A model generated the notes under the pieces. The model saw only the letters and a list, made by a program, of their open reading frames with translations. It made no database searches and was not told where the DNA came from. Position numbers and translations under genes: made by a program. A stretch of DNA of 64,000 nucleotides, taken from NCBI RefSeq assembly GCF_013782625.1, contig NZ_CP056199.1:3986588-4050587 (forward strand), read 5' to 3'. How positions within the stretch are numbered: the first letter of the stretch is position 1; each line of letters starts with the position of its first letter. Source of the DNA: Enterobacter sp. RHBSTW-00994 (GTDB lineage: Bacteria > Pseudomonadota > Gammaproteobacteria > Enterobacterales > Enterobacteriaceae). Below are positions 8,130 to 16,587 of the stretch, piece by piece.

Positions 8130-8852
8130 TCAGGCAGCCCGATATCGCATACGAAGCAGGTTAACGCTCGATTCATTAACCGGCGGTGAGAAAGCTGAAC
8201 GTTTTTCACCAAGAAGAACAGACAAATCTGGCTCTCCCGCCACCTCGCAGGCTTGTTTCCATGTTTCGTTGTTTTCCACAGCATCAAACCGGGTAGCATC
8301 GATACGGCGATAAGATAAAACAGAGCCATAGACCTGACGAATTAATCTGCCGCCTTCGCTAAGATGATGATCACGGCGAGAACGTGTAATTAATCCATAA
8401 TGCGATGCCTGTAGTGCCTTTTTCGCAAACTGATCGAAACCTACTAACAGAAATACACACCTGTAACCCAGAGGGGTTCGTGTAAATACCTGGATATCGA
8501 GTGGCTCAACAGATGCAACTTCTGTCAATGTAATACCTGGCGGCAGCATGGACATTTCAGCATCAAGTTGCTGTATCAAAGCAGTCATAGAATCTGATGC
8601 AACCTTGATCTTTTCTTCCAGGTTAAACATAGCAACATCAGCCCATGGATTATTTCGCAGGGAATCCTGGTTAATCAGAGTCGCACGGTGGAAAAACTGA
8701 GGCATACCGATAATTCCATGCCTTGCAGGCTTTTCACCGTCCTGTTTTTCAGGCTGACGCCCTTGCCATAGCCCGATTGCGTAATTCGTATGCAGTGCGA
8801 TCGTCATTTCAGACTGCAGCGCACCAGTTCTTTTCTCATTTTTTTCTGCCAT
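8130..8852 (-). CDS. Integrating conjugative element protein, TIGR03761 (PFL_4669) type
   Basis: 240 residues from ATG 8852 (MAEKNEKRTGALQSEMTIAL); a GTG at 8861 is an alternative. It has the conserved N-terminal part with YAIGLWQGR, GIIGMPQFFHRAT and NNPWADVAMFNLEEKI that I associate with the TIGR03761 family, always found in SPI-7/PAPI-type elements between the replication gene and topB. A central segment (RTPLGYRCVFLLVGFDQFAKKALQASHYG) and the dyad-free C-terminus follow. The role is unknown; the context suggests DNA processing. It lies directly upstream of topB (13 bases) and downstream of the four-copy hairpin repeat, from which its transcription may be influenced. Confidence 0.8.
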   Translation of the reverse strand: MAEKNEKRTGALQSEMTIALHTNYAIGLWQGRQPEKQDGEKPARHGIIGMPQFFHRATLINQDSLRNNPWADVAMFNLEEKIKVASDSMTALIQQLDAEMSMLPPGITLTEVASVEPLDIQVFTRTPLGYRCVFLLVGFDQFAKKALQASHYGLITRSRRDHHLSEGGRLIRQVYGSVLSYRRIDATRFDAVENNETWKQACEVAGEPDLSVLLGEKRSAFSPPVNESSVNLLRMRYRAA

Positions 8853-8961
8853 CGTTGTCACCTGTGCTCAGTTAAGATGAGCAGGCATAGTCCTGAAACA
8901 CCGGTATCTCCAACAACGCGAAACTCATAATTCCAAGAACGAAATTGTAAGTTGGTTAAAA

Positions 8962-9299
8962 TTTGTACTTGCTGCGCCCCGCAGCAAGCTCGTTTTTTAA
9001 CCAGCAACAATACTTTCCCGCAAGACCCCAACCACAACACCTCGAAACCTGATTCTTTTTTGTACTTGTTGCGCCCCGCAACAAGGTCATTATTTAACCA
9101 GTAGTAAAACCATCCCGCGAAACATTAACCACTACACATCAGAATTGATTATTTTTTGTACTTGTTGCGCCCCGCAACAAGCTCACTTTTTAATCAGCTG
9201 TGAAACCATCCCGCGAAACATTAACCACTACACATCAGAGTTGATTATTTTTTATACTTGTTGCGCCCCGCAACAAGCTCACTTTTTAATCAGAAAAGA
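8962..9299 (+). repeat. Four ~96-bp tandem repeats, each with a perfect hairpin
   Basis: Units begin at 8965, 9062, 9158 and 9254 (spacing 97, 96, 96). Each starts GTACTTG/ATACTTG and forms 9-bp arms CTTGTTGCG/CGCAACAAG around a CCC loop. The first copy has CTTGCTGCG/CGCAGCAAG, a paired change that keeps the stem. Units 2 and 3 also share CCATCCCGCGAAACATTAA downstream. The array occupies the 450-base gap between the replication gene and the TIGR03761-type gene and contains no credible gene. Position and regularity suggest iterons, a partition site for the element's ParA/ParB, or a transcription-control site. Confidence 0.85.
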
Positions 9300-9314
9300 T
9301 ATTTGATGCCATAA

Positions 9315-10547
9315 TCATTTCTGGACCTGTTGCCGAATAGCCGCAATCATCGCCCTTACCTGCCCCTGAGACGGGCGTTTCGCAGGTTGAACAGGGATGT
9401 TGGCTGTGGGTACAGTACGTGATTCAACCGGGCGGGAAATTGTTCCACCAGAACTGGCAGTCGCCGTATCCTCTGAAATTTTCAGCTCACCACTTCGCGC
9501 CTTGCGAAGCATAGAGAACATCCAGCCCACCGGATTGTTGAGCCTTCCAAGGGCCTGTTGCTCACGCAGCATATCAGCAAGGGCCTTTGCCATTGTCTCC
9601 GGAAGCGAAGCCATCTGCGTACTCAGCATCTGCCTGTCTTCACTGTTCAGAGCGTTCAGAAAATCATCTGGCAGGAATTGCTCACCACACGGTACGTACG
9701 TTTTTTTATTCACACTGTGTGTGAAAGAACGTACGTTACAGTCCGAATTTCGGACTCCGGTGTAAGTCCTTGATTTTTTACTGAGTCCATTTTCCGGACT
9801 CTGTGAATTATCAGGTTTAAGGGAACTGAGTCCGTTTTCCGGACTCAGTGAATTCGGGCTGTTTTTTATGCGTTTTTTACTGAGTCCTGATTTCGGACTC
9901 GGTTGCACAGCCTGTCGCTGACGAGCCATTTGTTCTGGTGTGGCAGGTGCACTTAGCCGGCTCTCAATAATGGCCAGGCGGCTGTGACGGTGGCGCATTC
10001 CCGGATCATGAAGGATATCATTGACTACAGCCAGCGCCGTCATACGGACGGCTTTATTCCTGCTCAGGCAACTCTCTTCAACAAGGGTCAGCCAGCCTGG
10101 ATCAAAAGTCTCAGCATCACGGTAGCCCAGCGGCTCATCATGCTGTGCATAGATATTGCCCCGCACACGACCATGGTCGTCGCGAACACGCTTACACAGG
10201 CTGAGCCAGCCTGTAAGACGCAGCATCAGCAGAACGCGGCTGACCGTATCTCTGGAGGCCTTCTCTGAATGTGCCGACGCCAGCTGAACCTGGAGCTCAT
10301 CATAAGTCGGGAAAACAGCACCTTCATTCTGCTGTGCATACAACCGGATCATCACCCAGGCGGTTTTATCCAGTGGCGAAAGGCGGGTATCCAGAAACAG
10401 CTGCCGGGGAAACGCATCATGTACATTTCCCATAAAAAGAAGCCCGCTGCGCTCCTGACCGACATCACCAGTGTCTGTACGCCGTTCGAGACTACGCTGC
10501 ATCCTGGACAGTGTATGAGCAACTATGCTGTCTGCCGGAATGGTCAT
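9315..10547 (-). CDS. STY4528-type island replication protein
   Basis: 410 residues from ATG 10547 (MTIPADSIVAHTLSRMQRSLERR). Residues about 35-150 look like a winged-helix DNA-binding region (PRQLFLDTRLSPLDKTAWVMIRLYAQ, then a helix-turn-helix-like KASRDTVSRVLLMLRLTGWLSL). Residues about 205-275 are a low-complexity linker containing three copies of SP(E/K)(N/S)GLS. The C-terminal part (about 290-410) has LPDDFLNALNSEDRQML and NNPVGWMFSMLRKARSGE, the conserved end of this family, known from the SPI-7 core. The overall plan resembles phage lambda O: N-terminal DNA binding, middle linker encoded by repeated dyads, C-terminal partner-binding domain. The neighbouring dnaB, topB and ssb fit a replication role. 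Confidence 0.8.
   Translation of the reverse strand: MTIPADSIVAHTLSRMQRSLERRTDTGDVGQERSGLLFMGNVHDAFPRQLFLDTRLSPLDKTAWVMIRLYAQQNEGAVFPTYDELQVQLASAHSEKASRDTVSRVLLMLRLTGWLSLCKRVRDDHGRVRGNIYAQHDEPLGYRDAETFDPGWLTLVEESCLSRNKAVRMTALAVVNDILHDPGMRHRHSRLAIIESRLSAPATPEQMARQRQAVQPSPKSGLSKKRIKNSPNSLSPENGLSSLKPDNSQSPENGLSKKSRTYTGVRNSDCNVRSFTHSVNKKTYVPCGEQFLPDDFLNALNSEDRQMLSTQMASLPETMAKALADMLREQQALGRLNNPVGWMFSMLRKARSGELKISEDTATASSGGTISRPVESRTVPTANIPVQPAKRPSQGQVRAMIAAIRQQVQK
9692..9900 (+). repeat. Cluster of dyads inside the replication gene, candidate origin
   Basis: Four 19-base dyads of the form GAGTCC-N7-GGACTC lie at 9739-9757 (first base C instead of G), 9783-9801, 9828-9846 and 9882-9900. Next to them, 9692-9738 is a longer imperfect inverted repeat with arms ACGTACGTT/AACGTACGT and an inner stem TTCACAC/GTGTGAA. 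Three dyads encode the peptide SP(E/K)(N/S)GLS, but the fourth is read in another frame and encodes VRNSDC, which argues that the DNA itself is conserved. T-rich runs lie between the dyads (9861-9879). Confidence 0.7.
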
Positions 10548-10625
10548 TTTCTGCTCTCCTCTTCAACCTGAGACAGCACAATGCCGGGACGAACCCGGCA
10601 CTGTACGGTCAGCAGCGGCATTCCG

Positions 10626-10859
10626 TTACCGCCGTATTTCACGGTTATAGGTCTCATGATCCATCAGCCACCAGTGTTTACCTCCATCCTTACTGAGGAT
10701 GCGCCAGAACGGCCCAACATCTATCTTGAGATAGCCGTTCATCGTCAACCGACGGAACACCTTCTCACCGCAGCATACTGCGCTGAACAGCCGTTGCGCC
10801 CTGCGACGAACCGAGGGGGAAACGTGCTGACGTGAAGAAAAGTCGGTCATCTGCATCAT
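10626..10859 (-). CDS. Small ParE-like protein of the element
   Basis: 77 residues, MMQMTDFSSRQHVSPSVRRRAQRLF, ending ...GPFWRILSKDGGKHWWLMDHETYNREIRR. The pattern 'VGPxWRxLSxxGGxxWxLMxHExYN' matches small proteins annotated as ParE-toxin-like in SPI-7-type islands, beside DUF2857 genes. The start ATG at 10859 overlaps the DUF2857 stop (ATGA), so translation is coupled; an ATG at 10850 is also possible. ParE-type toxins act on gyrase, but this shortened form has no visible antitoxin gene of the usual kind unless the DUF2857 partner plays that part. Function is therefore open. Confidence 0.65.
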   Translation of the reverse strand: MMQMTDFSSRQHVSPSVRRRAQRLFSAVCCGEKVFRRLTMNGYLKIDVGPFWRILSKDGGKHWWLMDHETYNREIRR

Positions 10860-11452
10860 GCTTCCTTGCGCTGTTGTGATTCACTCTTGCGGGTTGGCGT
10901 TGTCTCCCTGCACCACTGGCAGACCCTGCTCCAGACTGCGGTCAGTGACAGGCCATGCTGCTCAGCGGCAAGCATCATCGCTTCCAGAGCCTGATGAGAG
11001 TCCGGGGATGATAGCCCGGCAGCCTTCCACTCGATCCATAGTGCCGAATCCTGTGGCTCCGTCAGAGACTGTGTGCGGCCCTGGCGAGACTCTATCCCCA
11101 TCAGACGACGCCGTGCACTAACCTCTGATGGAGACAGGCCGAAGTATTTATCAATCAGTTCCATTGAACCGCCAAGCTCAAGCGCCCGGTCTATCATCAG
11201 CATTCGTTTCTGCTCATTACGTGCCTGGTTGAGCATCAGCCAAAAATTTTCGTGATTCAGGCTAACATCAAGCACAGAAACGTGTGACTGGCTCAAATAG
11301 TGCAGCTCATCAAGGCTTAGCTGACTCAGTGCGCGTATCTCCTCGAGAGACATTCCCAGCGACTCACAGCGGCGGATATTGCCGTTTTTGACATCCATCA
11401 GCAGTGAAGAAAGGATGGCCGTGGTGGCCTGTGAAAGATTGTGCTGGCTCAT
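10856..11452 (-). CDS. DUF2857 domain protein
   Basis: 198 residues, MSQHNLSQATTAILSSLLMDVKNGNIRRCESLGMSLEEIRALSQLS. The arrangement, with 'LSxxELxxLSxSxVxVLxVxLNHxxFWxML' around residues 45-75 and a predicted helix-turn-helix near IDKYFGLSPSEVSARRRLMG (about 98-118), is that of DUF2857 proteins of integrative elements. A second helical region (SHQALEAMMLAAEQHGLSLTAVW) follows, with a charged tail. The HTH suggests a regulator of element genes, which is inference. It is followed with an ATGA overlap by the ParE-like gene. Confidence 0.75.
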   Translation of the reverse strand: MSQHNLSQATTAILSSLLMDVKNGNIRRCESLGMSLEEIRALSQLSLDELHYLSQSHVSVLDVSLNHENFWLMLNQARNEQKRMLMIDRALELGGSMELIDKYFGLSPSEVSARRRLMGIESRQGRTQSLTEPQDSALWIEWKAAGLSSPDSHQALEAMMLAAEQHGLSLTAVWSRVCQWCRETTPTRKSESQQRKEA

Positions 11453-11536
11453 AGGCCCCCTCCTGATATCATCTGATCGGCAACAAGCAGAACATCAAAA
11501 AGCCAGCCCGACAGGCAGGCACTCCATAAAAAAATG

Positions 11537-12280
11537 TCACTCATGTGTACAGCCTCCCGCCGTAATCTGCTGTTGAGCCTGCGCACCAGTCAGGCCTTGA
11601 TGAACTTCGGTATCCCGCCCTGCGAGCCAGCCCGCTACGCGTGCTGCTCTGTCGCCACGGCATTTACCAGCTGCCCTGACGCTTACAGTCCCCAGGGTGT
11701 CGCCGGTGTGACGCTGGGCAAGCCAGCGCTGAAGCATGGAATTCTCACATTCTGAAGGCGCAAATGACTGCAGTACCTGCCAGACGCCAGATACCCACCC
11801 TTCACGAAACTGATCGGCTCGGCGACGGAGCGTGTTCTTAAGAATACGGCGCTTCCGGTATCCGGCAATCTGACCGTCAGTGTCTGCACGAAGTTGCCGC
11901 TGTAAAACGGTATAGATATAGAGCGCAACTTCGGCTCTCCCGCTGAAACCATAAAAGTGCAGAGATCGGCGGACGCTTTTTACACCACTGCAACTTGTGT
12001 GGACATGCCAGCCAAACCAGCAGCGGCAGCCCGTAGCCATGCAAACCACCGTTGCAAGAGAACTTAGCCAGGCTGGCACTTTTTCAGCATTACTGGTCAG
12101 GTTCTGGCAAACGGACTCCTGGATATCATGAAGAGAAAGCATGTCAGGGGTCAGGCCATGACGCTGCATCAGCCGTTGAGCCAGCGCCACTGCACGGGCC
12201 GCCTCGTGTGGATTACTGTTCCGGGTACCCAGCGCCATCAGTCGCCGGATACGTGCAATCACTTTTGTGTTTTCAGACAT
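11537..12280 (-). CDS. DUF2786 domain protein
   Basis: 247 residues from ATG 12280 (MSENTKVIARIRRLMALGTRNSNPHEAARAVALAQRLM). This N-terminal segment, with 'KVIARIRRLMALxxxxxNPHEAxxAxxxAQRLMxxHGLT', is the DUF2786 signature. The rest (FYGFSGRAEVALYIYTVLQRQLRAD, then RRRADQFREGWVSGVW) matches the C-terminal part of phage and element DUF2786 proteins. The start overlaps the end of the zinc-finger gene by eight bases. DUF2786 function is unknown; the first domain resembles a nucleic-acid-binding helical bundle. The C-terminal 60 residues are enriched in Gly, Ala, Arg. Confidence 0.78.
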   Translation of the reverse strand: MSENTKVIARIRRLMALGTRNSNPHEAARAVALAQRLMQRHGLTPDMLSLHDIQESVCQNLTSNAEKVPAWLSSLATVVCMATGCRCWFGWHVHTSCSGVKSVRRSLHFYGFSGRAEVALYIYTVLQRQLRADTDGQIAGYRKRRILKNTLRRRADQFREGWVSGVWQVLQSFAPSECENSMLQRWLAQRHTGDTLGTVSVRAAGKCRGDRAARVAGWLAGRDTEVHQGLTGAQAQQQITAGGCTHE

Positions 12281-12527
12281 GGTGTAGCCCCCTGCTGCCG
12301 GCAGCACGGTGAACATCCTGCTTCTCCTTCACATCCTGACAAGCAGCACACAACTCCACGCCCGGTACTGCCAGCTGGCGGGCTGCGGGAATGTCCGCGC
12401 CGCAGCATTCGCAAATCTCTTTTGACGGGCGTAATGAGTGCACTTTTGCCCTGATAGCATCGATACCGCGTTGGGTGAAAATAGCGGTACTGGCCTGAGC
12501 CATTTCATCATTCAGGTCTTCAGACAT
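12273..12527 (-). CDS. DksA/TraR-type C4 zinc-finger protein
   Basis: 84 residues from ATG 12527, preceded by a strong AGGGAGGAG ribosome site. The core is CECCGADIPAARQLAVPGVELCAACQ, a CxxC-N17-CxxC zinc finger identical in layout to TraR and short DksA-like proteins, after an N-terminal helix (MSEDLNDEMAQASTAIF) and the IRAKVHSL segment. TraR-type proteins bind in the secondary channel of RNA polymerase and alter promoter choice without ppGpp; whether this one does so is inference from the family. It overlaps parB upstream and the DUF2786 gene downstream by eight bases each. Confidence 0.82.
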   Translation of the reverse strand: MSEDLNDEMAQASTAIFTQRGIDAIRAKVHSLRPSKEICECCGADIPAARQLAVPGVELCAACQDVKEKQDVHRAAGSRGLHHV

Positions 12528-14235
12528 TTTCTCCTCCCTTCGCAGCCAGACGCTGCAGCTCACGCAGACGACGTATTACACGAATAAGACGCATTGTTTT
12601 TACAACAGTGACATCATCGAAAACGGCAGTATCTGCAGGTTCCTGAGAGCCAAAAAAATTTAGGCAGAACATGAACATATTGAACTGTTTGTTAGGCAGT
12701 GAACCTGATAGCCCGGCGAGGAAAAGAGTAAACTCGCTGGCGTTCTCTGAAATGGAGAAACCAGCTGAATGATGGTCTTTATCCTCCCGAACACAGTCCG
12801 CGCAGCCCATCGCTTCAGCAATTTCGAAAGTAAGCCGATAAGTCATATCCTGCAGGTGCTCGATGTCGTCCTGTAATGCAGGGATGTGCCAGATATCATT
12901 GACCGGCTCCAGCCCGGTTGCCGCGAAGGCCACTGAGCTAACTGAAGAGATGGAGGACTCATCCTGTTCGCCAAAAGCAGAAATGAGGGCGCTGGAATTA
13001 ACATCTGACTTAAATTGCCATTCTCCGGCGCTATCAGGATTCTCTGTCTGACCGGTAACCACAGGATTTCCGCCAAACAGGTCATTCTGTACTTCACGAC
13101 GCGTCTCACTTCCAACAGACATACCGCCGGGAAGTGCAGTATTGTCCTGAAGTTCTGGTACAGCTTCCGGACGCCCTGGCGTGGTCAGCGTACCGCTACG
13201 CAGACCAGTAACAGGGGGCTGGGATGATTTATCTGCAGGCAGGGTCGTAACTGGTGGTGTTGTGCGCTCCCGCCCACCTGACTGTTCAGACGCAGGTGTA
13301 GGTGCTGGCAGTGGAGGTGGCTCGCCAAACTGTTCCCGGCGTTTTTGCTCACGAGGATCAAGTTCAATTAACCAGCGGTCATAATTCAGGCTTGGATGGG
13401 GAAGAGCCTTAACCAGTTGACCGATAAACTCATCCCTGAAAATATCAAGGGCATAGCTTTCAGGTTCATCAAAACACCGGCAAACTGCACCAAACACATC
13501 ATCAAGAGAACATTCTGGGTTTACGTCACCGCTGAAAGATTTCCAGACCTTCATAGCAGAAGAACGAAGGCTCAGGAGTGGTGTTGCCTGACCACGACTC
13601 ATACCACTTTCAAGCAACTGGGGCATATGTGGATACAGGTAATTAAGCGTATCTTCCATTCGGCTTACGCTGGAGTAATCAATAGGATAACCTTCCTTAC
13701 CCAACAGATCCGAAAGCTCTCGCAAAGTCACACTTCGACCCAGTTGCTCTTCATAAATTACGCGCGCTTTATGAACACCAAATGCCTTTTCTATATAGGT
13801 AAGATCTCCCCTGACCTCATTCTCAGCCAGATGACCAACCAGACATTTTAGACGTCCAGGCCAGGGTTTAAAGATTGTATGAACGCGATAAAAACGTTCA
13901 TCACCAGTCTCCTGCCAGAGTTCGCAGAGGATCTGATACCGGGTATTTCCTCCGTCACTAAAGATATAAACATCATCACCATCCGGATCGCGGGTTACTT
14001 TTGGAATCGAATCCAATCCTCGAGCACGGACGGAAGCTTTGATTTCCTCAAAACGAGGGTTGCGCCCTTTGCGCGGGTTATCCGGATTGGGGCGAAGCTG
14101 GTCAAGGGTAAGAACCATTGCCATTTCGTTTACTGGCTGTGTTACAGGGGGAGTATTATTATCAGCAGCCTGAGCTGGTGATTTTCCTCGCTGCAACATG
14201 GCGTCGCCAAGGTTGAGACCACGGGCATTGCTCAT
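12520..14235 (-). CDS. ParB-family partition protein of the element
   Basis: 571 residues. After an N-terminal tail comes the ParB/Srx-like core: LTLDQLRPNPDNPRKGRNPRFEEIKASVRARGLDSIPKVTRDP (about 42-85), then the GGNTRYQIL motif in place of the classical GERR box, and a helix-turn-helix region SVTLRELSDLLGKEGYPIDYSSVSRMEDTL (about 168-197). The C-terminal half is Pro/Thr/Ser-rich and variable, ending in a helical domain. The start overlaps the dnaB stop by four bases (ATGA). In this element family the protein works with the adjacent ParA for element maintenance. The long form (over 500 residues) is normal for ICE ParB proteins. Confidence 0.85.
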   Translation of the reverse strand: MSNARGLNLGDAMLQRGKSPAQAADNNTPPVTQPVNEMAMVLTLDQLRPNPDNPRKGRNPRFEEIKASVRARGLDSIPKVTRDPDGDDVYIFSDGGNTRYQILCELWQETGDERFYRVHTIFKPWPGRLKCLVGHLAENEVRGDLTYIEKAFGVHKARVIYEEQLGRSVTLRELSDLLGKEGYPIDYSSVSRMEDTLNYLYPHMPQLLESGMSRGQATPLLSLRSSAMKVWKSFSGDVNPECSLDDVFGAVCRCFDEPESYALDIFRDEFIGQLVKALPHPSLNYDRWLIELDPREQKRREQFGEPPPLPAPTPASEQSGGRERTTPPVTTLPADKSSQPPVTGLRSGTLTTPGRPEAVPELQDNTALPGGMSVGSETRREVQNDLFGGNPVVTGQTENPDSAGEWQFKSDVNSSALISAFGEQDESSISSVSSVAFAATGLEPVNDIWHIPALQDDIEHLQDMTYRLTFEIAEAMGCADCVREDKDHHSAGFSISENASEFTLFLAGLSGSLPNKQFNMFMFCLNFFGSQEPADTAVFDDVTVVKTMRLIRVIRRLRELQRLAAKGGENV

Positions 14236-15599
14236 GCAAACCTCCCGGTCTGACCAGGGTTAGCAGAGAAACGCGTATATCGGCCTTCGTATTGCAGTCG
14301 GATGGTACCAATTGGTCCCTGACGCTGTTTGCTGACAATAATTTCAGCAACCCCCTTGTCTTCAGTGTTTTCGTGATAGACCTCATCACGATAGATAAAG
14401 ACAATTACGTCAGCATCCTGTTCCAGTGCACCGGAATCACGAAGATCGCCATTGTTAGGCCGTTTATCAGCACGACTCTCTAGTTGACGATTCAACTGCG
14501 AAAGGGCAACAACCGGACAACCCATTTCTTTCGCCAGCGCTTTGAGTGACCGCGAGATTTCAGCAATTTCCTGTGTGCGGTTCTCCTGATCCGGACAACG
14601 CATCAGTTGCAGGTAATCAAGACCGATGACTGAAGGGTGACCATAACGGCGGGCGTTACGACGGGCGCGAATTCTGAGCATGGCGGGGGTCAATGAGCCT
14701 GTGTCATCTATGATGAGGCGGTCTTTAAGGTCACCCATCAATAGTGAAGACGCGTTTGAAACACGCGCCCAGTCCTCATCATCCATCTGGCCATTTTTTA
14801 AATGTGTTAAATCTACACTGCCAAGTGAAGCGACCATACGCATGAGGATCTGCTCGGTGGGCTGCTCAAGGCTGTAAAACTGCGCATGTGTATCGGCTTT
14901 TTTCAGAAGTGAATTCAAAATCAGGCTGATCAGAAAGGCAGTTTTCCCCATTGAAGGCCTTGCTGCTATAAGTATCAGATCAGCTGCCTGCAGCCCGCTG
15001 GTCATGGCATCAAAATCTTCAAATCCCGTAGGCGTACCAGTAATACCATCAGGCACATTGCAACGACGTTCCAGCTCTGTAAGGAGTTTTTCCATGCCGT
15101 CAAGCAGCGTCACGGCCTGCTGTGGTTCTGAACGTTCTGCCAGCCGGGTAATTTTTTGCTCTGCGGTTTCCATCACCGCCCCGATATCAGCACCGGATGC
15201 CTTAACAGTTTCGGTTATCTCAGCACCAATGGCGACCAACTGTCGCCCCTGGCTGTATCTGGCAACAATGTCACAGTAAGCGACGATATTGGCCGCACTT
15301 GGAGTATTTTTTGAAAGTTCTGCCAGATAGGCGAATCCGCCAAGTTGCTCAAGCGCATCCTTACCACGGTTTTCAATGCTCTCAGCAAGTGTGATCAGGT
15401 CAATCGGACGCCCTGCTGCAACCAGACGCGCCATTTCATGAAAGATGACCTGGTGAACCTTGAAATAAAAATCATCGGTATCGAGACGGAGCGCCACTTC
15501 ATCCCAGCAGTCGTTATCCAGCATCAGGCCACCAATGACGCTCTGCTCAGCATCCTGAGAAAACAGCCCCGAAACATTTCTGCGGTTGTTAGAGGTCAT
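14232..15599 (-). CDS. dnaB: Replicative DNA helicase of the element
   Basis: 455 residues, a DnaB-type hexameric helicase. The N-terminal domain starts SGLFSQDAEQSVIGGLMLDNDCWDEVALRL; the linker helix follows. The C-terminal RecA-like ATPase has Walker A ARPSMGKTAF (about 219-228), Walker B VIGLDYLQLM, and the end motifs LSQLNRQLE...RPNNGDLRDSGALEQDADVIVFIYRDEVY typical of DnaB. It is part of the parA-dnaB-parB cluster, with four-base overlaps on both sides. The length equals that of chromosomal DnaB (about 470), so it is a full helicase and may be loaded by the replication protein at 9315-10547. Confidence 0.95.
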   Translation of the reverse strand: MTSNNRRNVSGLFSQDAEQSVIGGLMLDNDCWDEVALRLDTDDFYFKVHQVIFHEMARLVAAGRPIDLITLAESIENRGKDALEQLGGFAYLAELSKNTPSAANIVAYCDIVARYSQGRQLVAIGAEITETVKASGADIGAVMETAEQKITRLAERSEPQQAVTLLDGMEKLLTELERRCNVPDGITGTPTGFEDFDAMTSGLQAADLILIAARPSMGKTAFLISLILNSLLKKADTHAQFYSLEQPTEQILMRMVASLGSVDLTHLKNGQMDDEDWARVSNASSLLMGDLKDRLIIDDTGSLTPAMLRIRARRNARRYGHPSVIGLDYLQLMRCPDQENRTQEIAEISRSLKALAKEMGCPVVALSQLNRQLESRADKRPNNGDLRDSGALEQDADVIVFIYRDEVYHENTEDKGVAEIIVSKQRQGPIGTIRLQYEGRYTRFSANPGQTGRFA

Positions 15600-16510
15600 T
15601 CCTCGCCCCCCGCATTAGCTAACGCATCAAAATTCGTTTTCCACTCTGGGAAAAGTTCACAAGCCAATTGATACATTGACGTAAACGCTGAGTCGCTTTT
15701 ACGTCGGGTATTTTTTTCAAGACGATGTACCGGTACGCCCTTAACATGCCCAAGAACATAGACAGTCAGGTCATAGATACATGTCTCCAGCAGGTCGATA
15801 TGAATTTTGTCTGCATGGGCGCTGTAGCGTTTATCTTCAACGATCGCTTTGACTTCAGCGAGGGTCTCAACAGACAGATTGTCGTATTCCATACAGTTGA
15901 TAAGCAATTTTGTGACCGGAAGCTGAATGCCAAACGCACAATAAGGCAGCAATTCTTCCATCAGCGCGACTGTACCGCGCATGAACTCCCTGACATCAGG
16001 AAGAATTGGTTTGGCAATACCCACCATGGTTCCGGTGGAAGCAAGGATGATTAACTCAGACATCACTGACCGCGAGCCTTGTGAATCGACAATAATCACG
16101 CCATATGAATTAAAAAGGGGATGTGAAAGAGCATTTCGGAGACGAACTCGCCCATCAGGCGCATTCAGCATTGCAGTAGGGAGAAAATTACGAGGATCGT
16201 TGGAAACGATAATGTCCAGATTATTGATTGACGTACGGGAGATCAGATTATCGGGATCGGATAGATCAACTGTCTGCATCAACAGTTCGTACAAACCACC
16301 AGGGGCTTCGTATTCAAGCGGGAATATACTGCTGGCCGTTGGCTGAGCATGATCGCCATCAATCAGAAGTGTTTTGATGCCTGCATCGGCCAGAAATCCT
16401 GCAAGATTAGCTGACTGAGTAGACTTACCCTCGCCGCCCTTAGTGGAAACAACAGGTATAATACGAGGCTTAACGCCCAACGTTGGATAATCGATTGATT
16501 GTAAATGCAT
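15596..16510 (-). CDS. ParA-family partition ATPase
   Basis: 304 residues from ATG 16510. The deviant Walker A motif is STKGGEGKST (about 23-32), where the usual second residue set KGGxGKS is preserved; Walker A' is LLIDGDHAQPTAS and Walker B VIIVDSQGSRS. It is the outermost gene of the element, starting 78 bases from the tRNA-Phe attachment site, as in SPI-7. ParA with the downstream ParB probably stabilises the circular intermediate after excision. The C-terminus (KNTRRKSDSAFTSMYQLACELFPEWK) is typical of the ICE subgroup. Four-base overlap with dnaB implies one transcript from a promoter in 16,511-16,587. Confidence 0.9.
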   Translation of the reverse strand: MHLQSIDYPTLGVKPRIIPVVSTKGGEGKSTQSANLAGFLADAGIKTLLIDGDHAQPTASSIFPLEYEAPGGLYELLMQTVDLSDPDNLISRTSINNLDIIVSNDPRNFLPTAMLNAPDGRVRLRNALSHPLFNSYGVIIVDSQGSRSVMSELIILASTGTMVGIAKPILPDVREFMRGTVALMEELLPYCAFGIQLPVTKLLINCMEYDNLSVETLAEVKAIVEDKRYSAHADKIHIDLLETCIYDLTVYVLGHVKGVPVHRLEKNTRRKSDSAFTSMYQLACELFPEWKTNFDALANAGGEE

Positions 16511-16587
16511 TTTAGCACCTGAAAATTAATCAGGATGCGATTCAACAAATACCGATCATTCTTCTATGGAATTTAACATTTTGTCAC

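Noticed and set aside
8858..9040. 60-residue minus-strand open frame upstream of the TIGR03761-type gene
   Set aside because: It crosses the first hairpin repeat, has no ribosome site and no recognisable sequence.
8965..9299. CRISPR array
   Set aside because: Only four units, period about 96 bp, near-identical intervening sequence, internal palindromes and no cas genes; these are tandem repeats without spacers.
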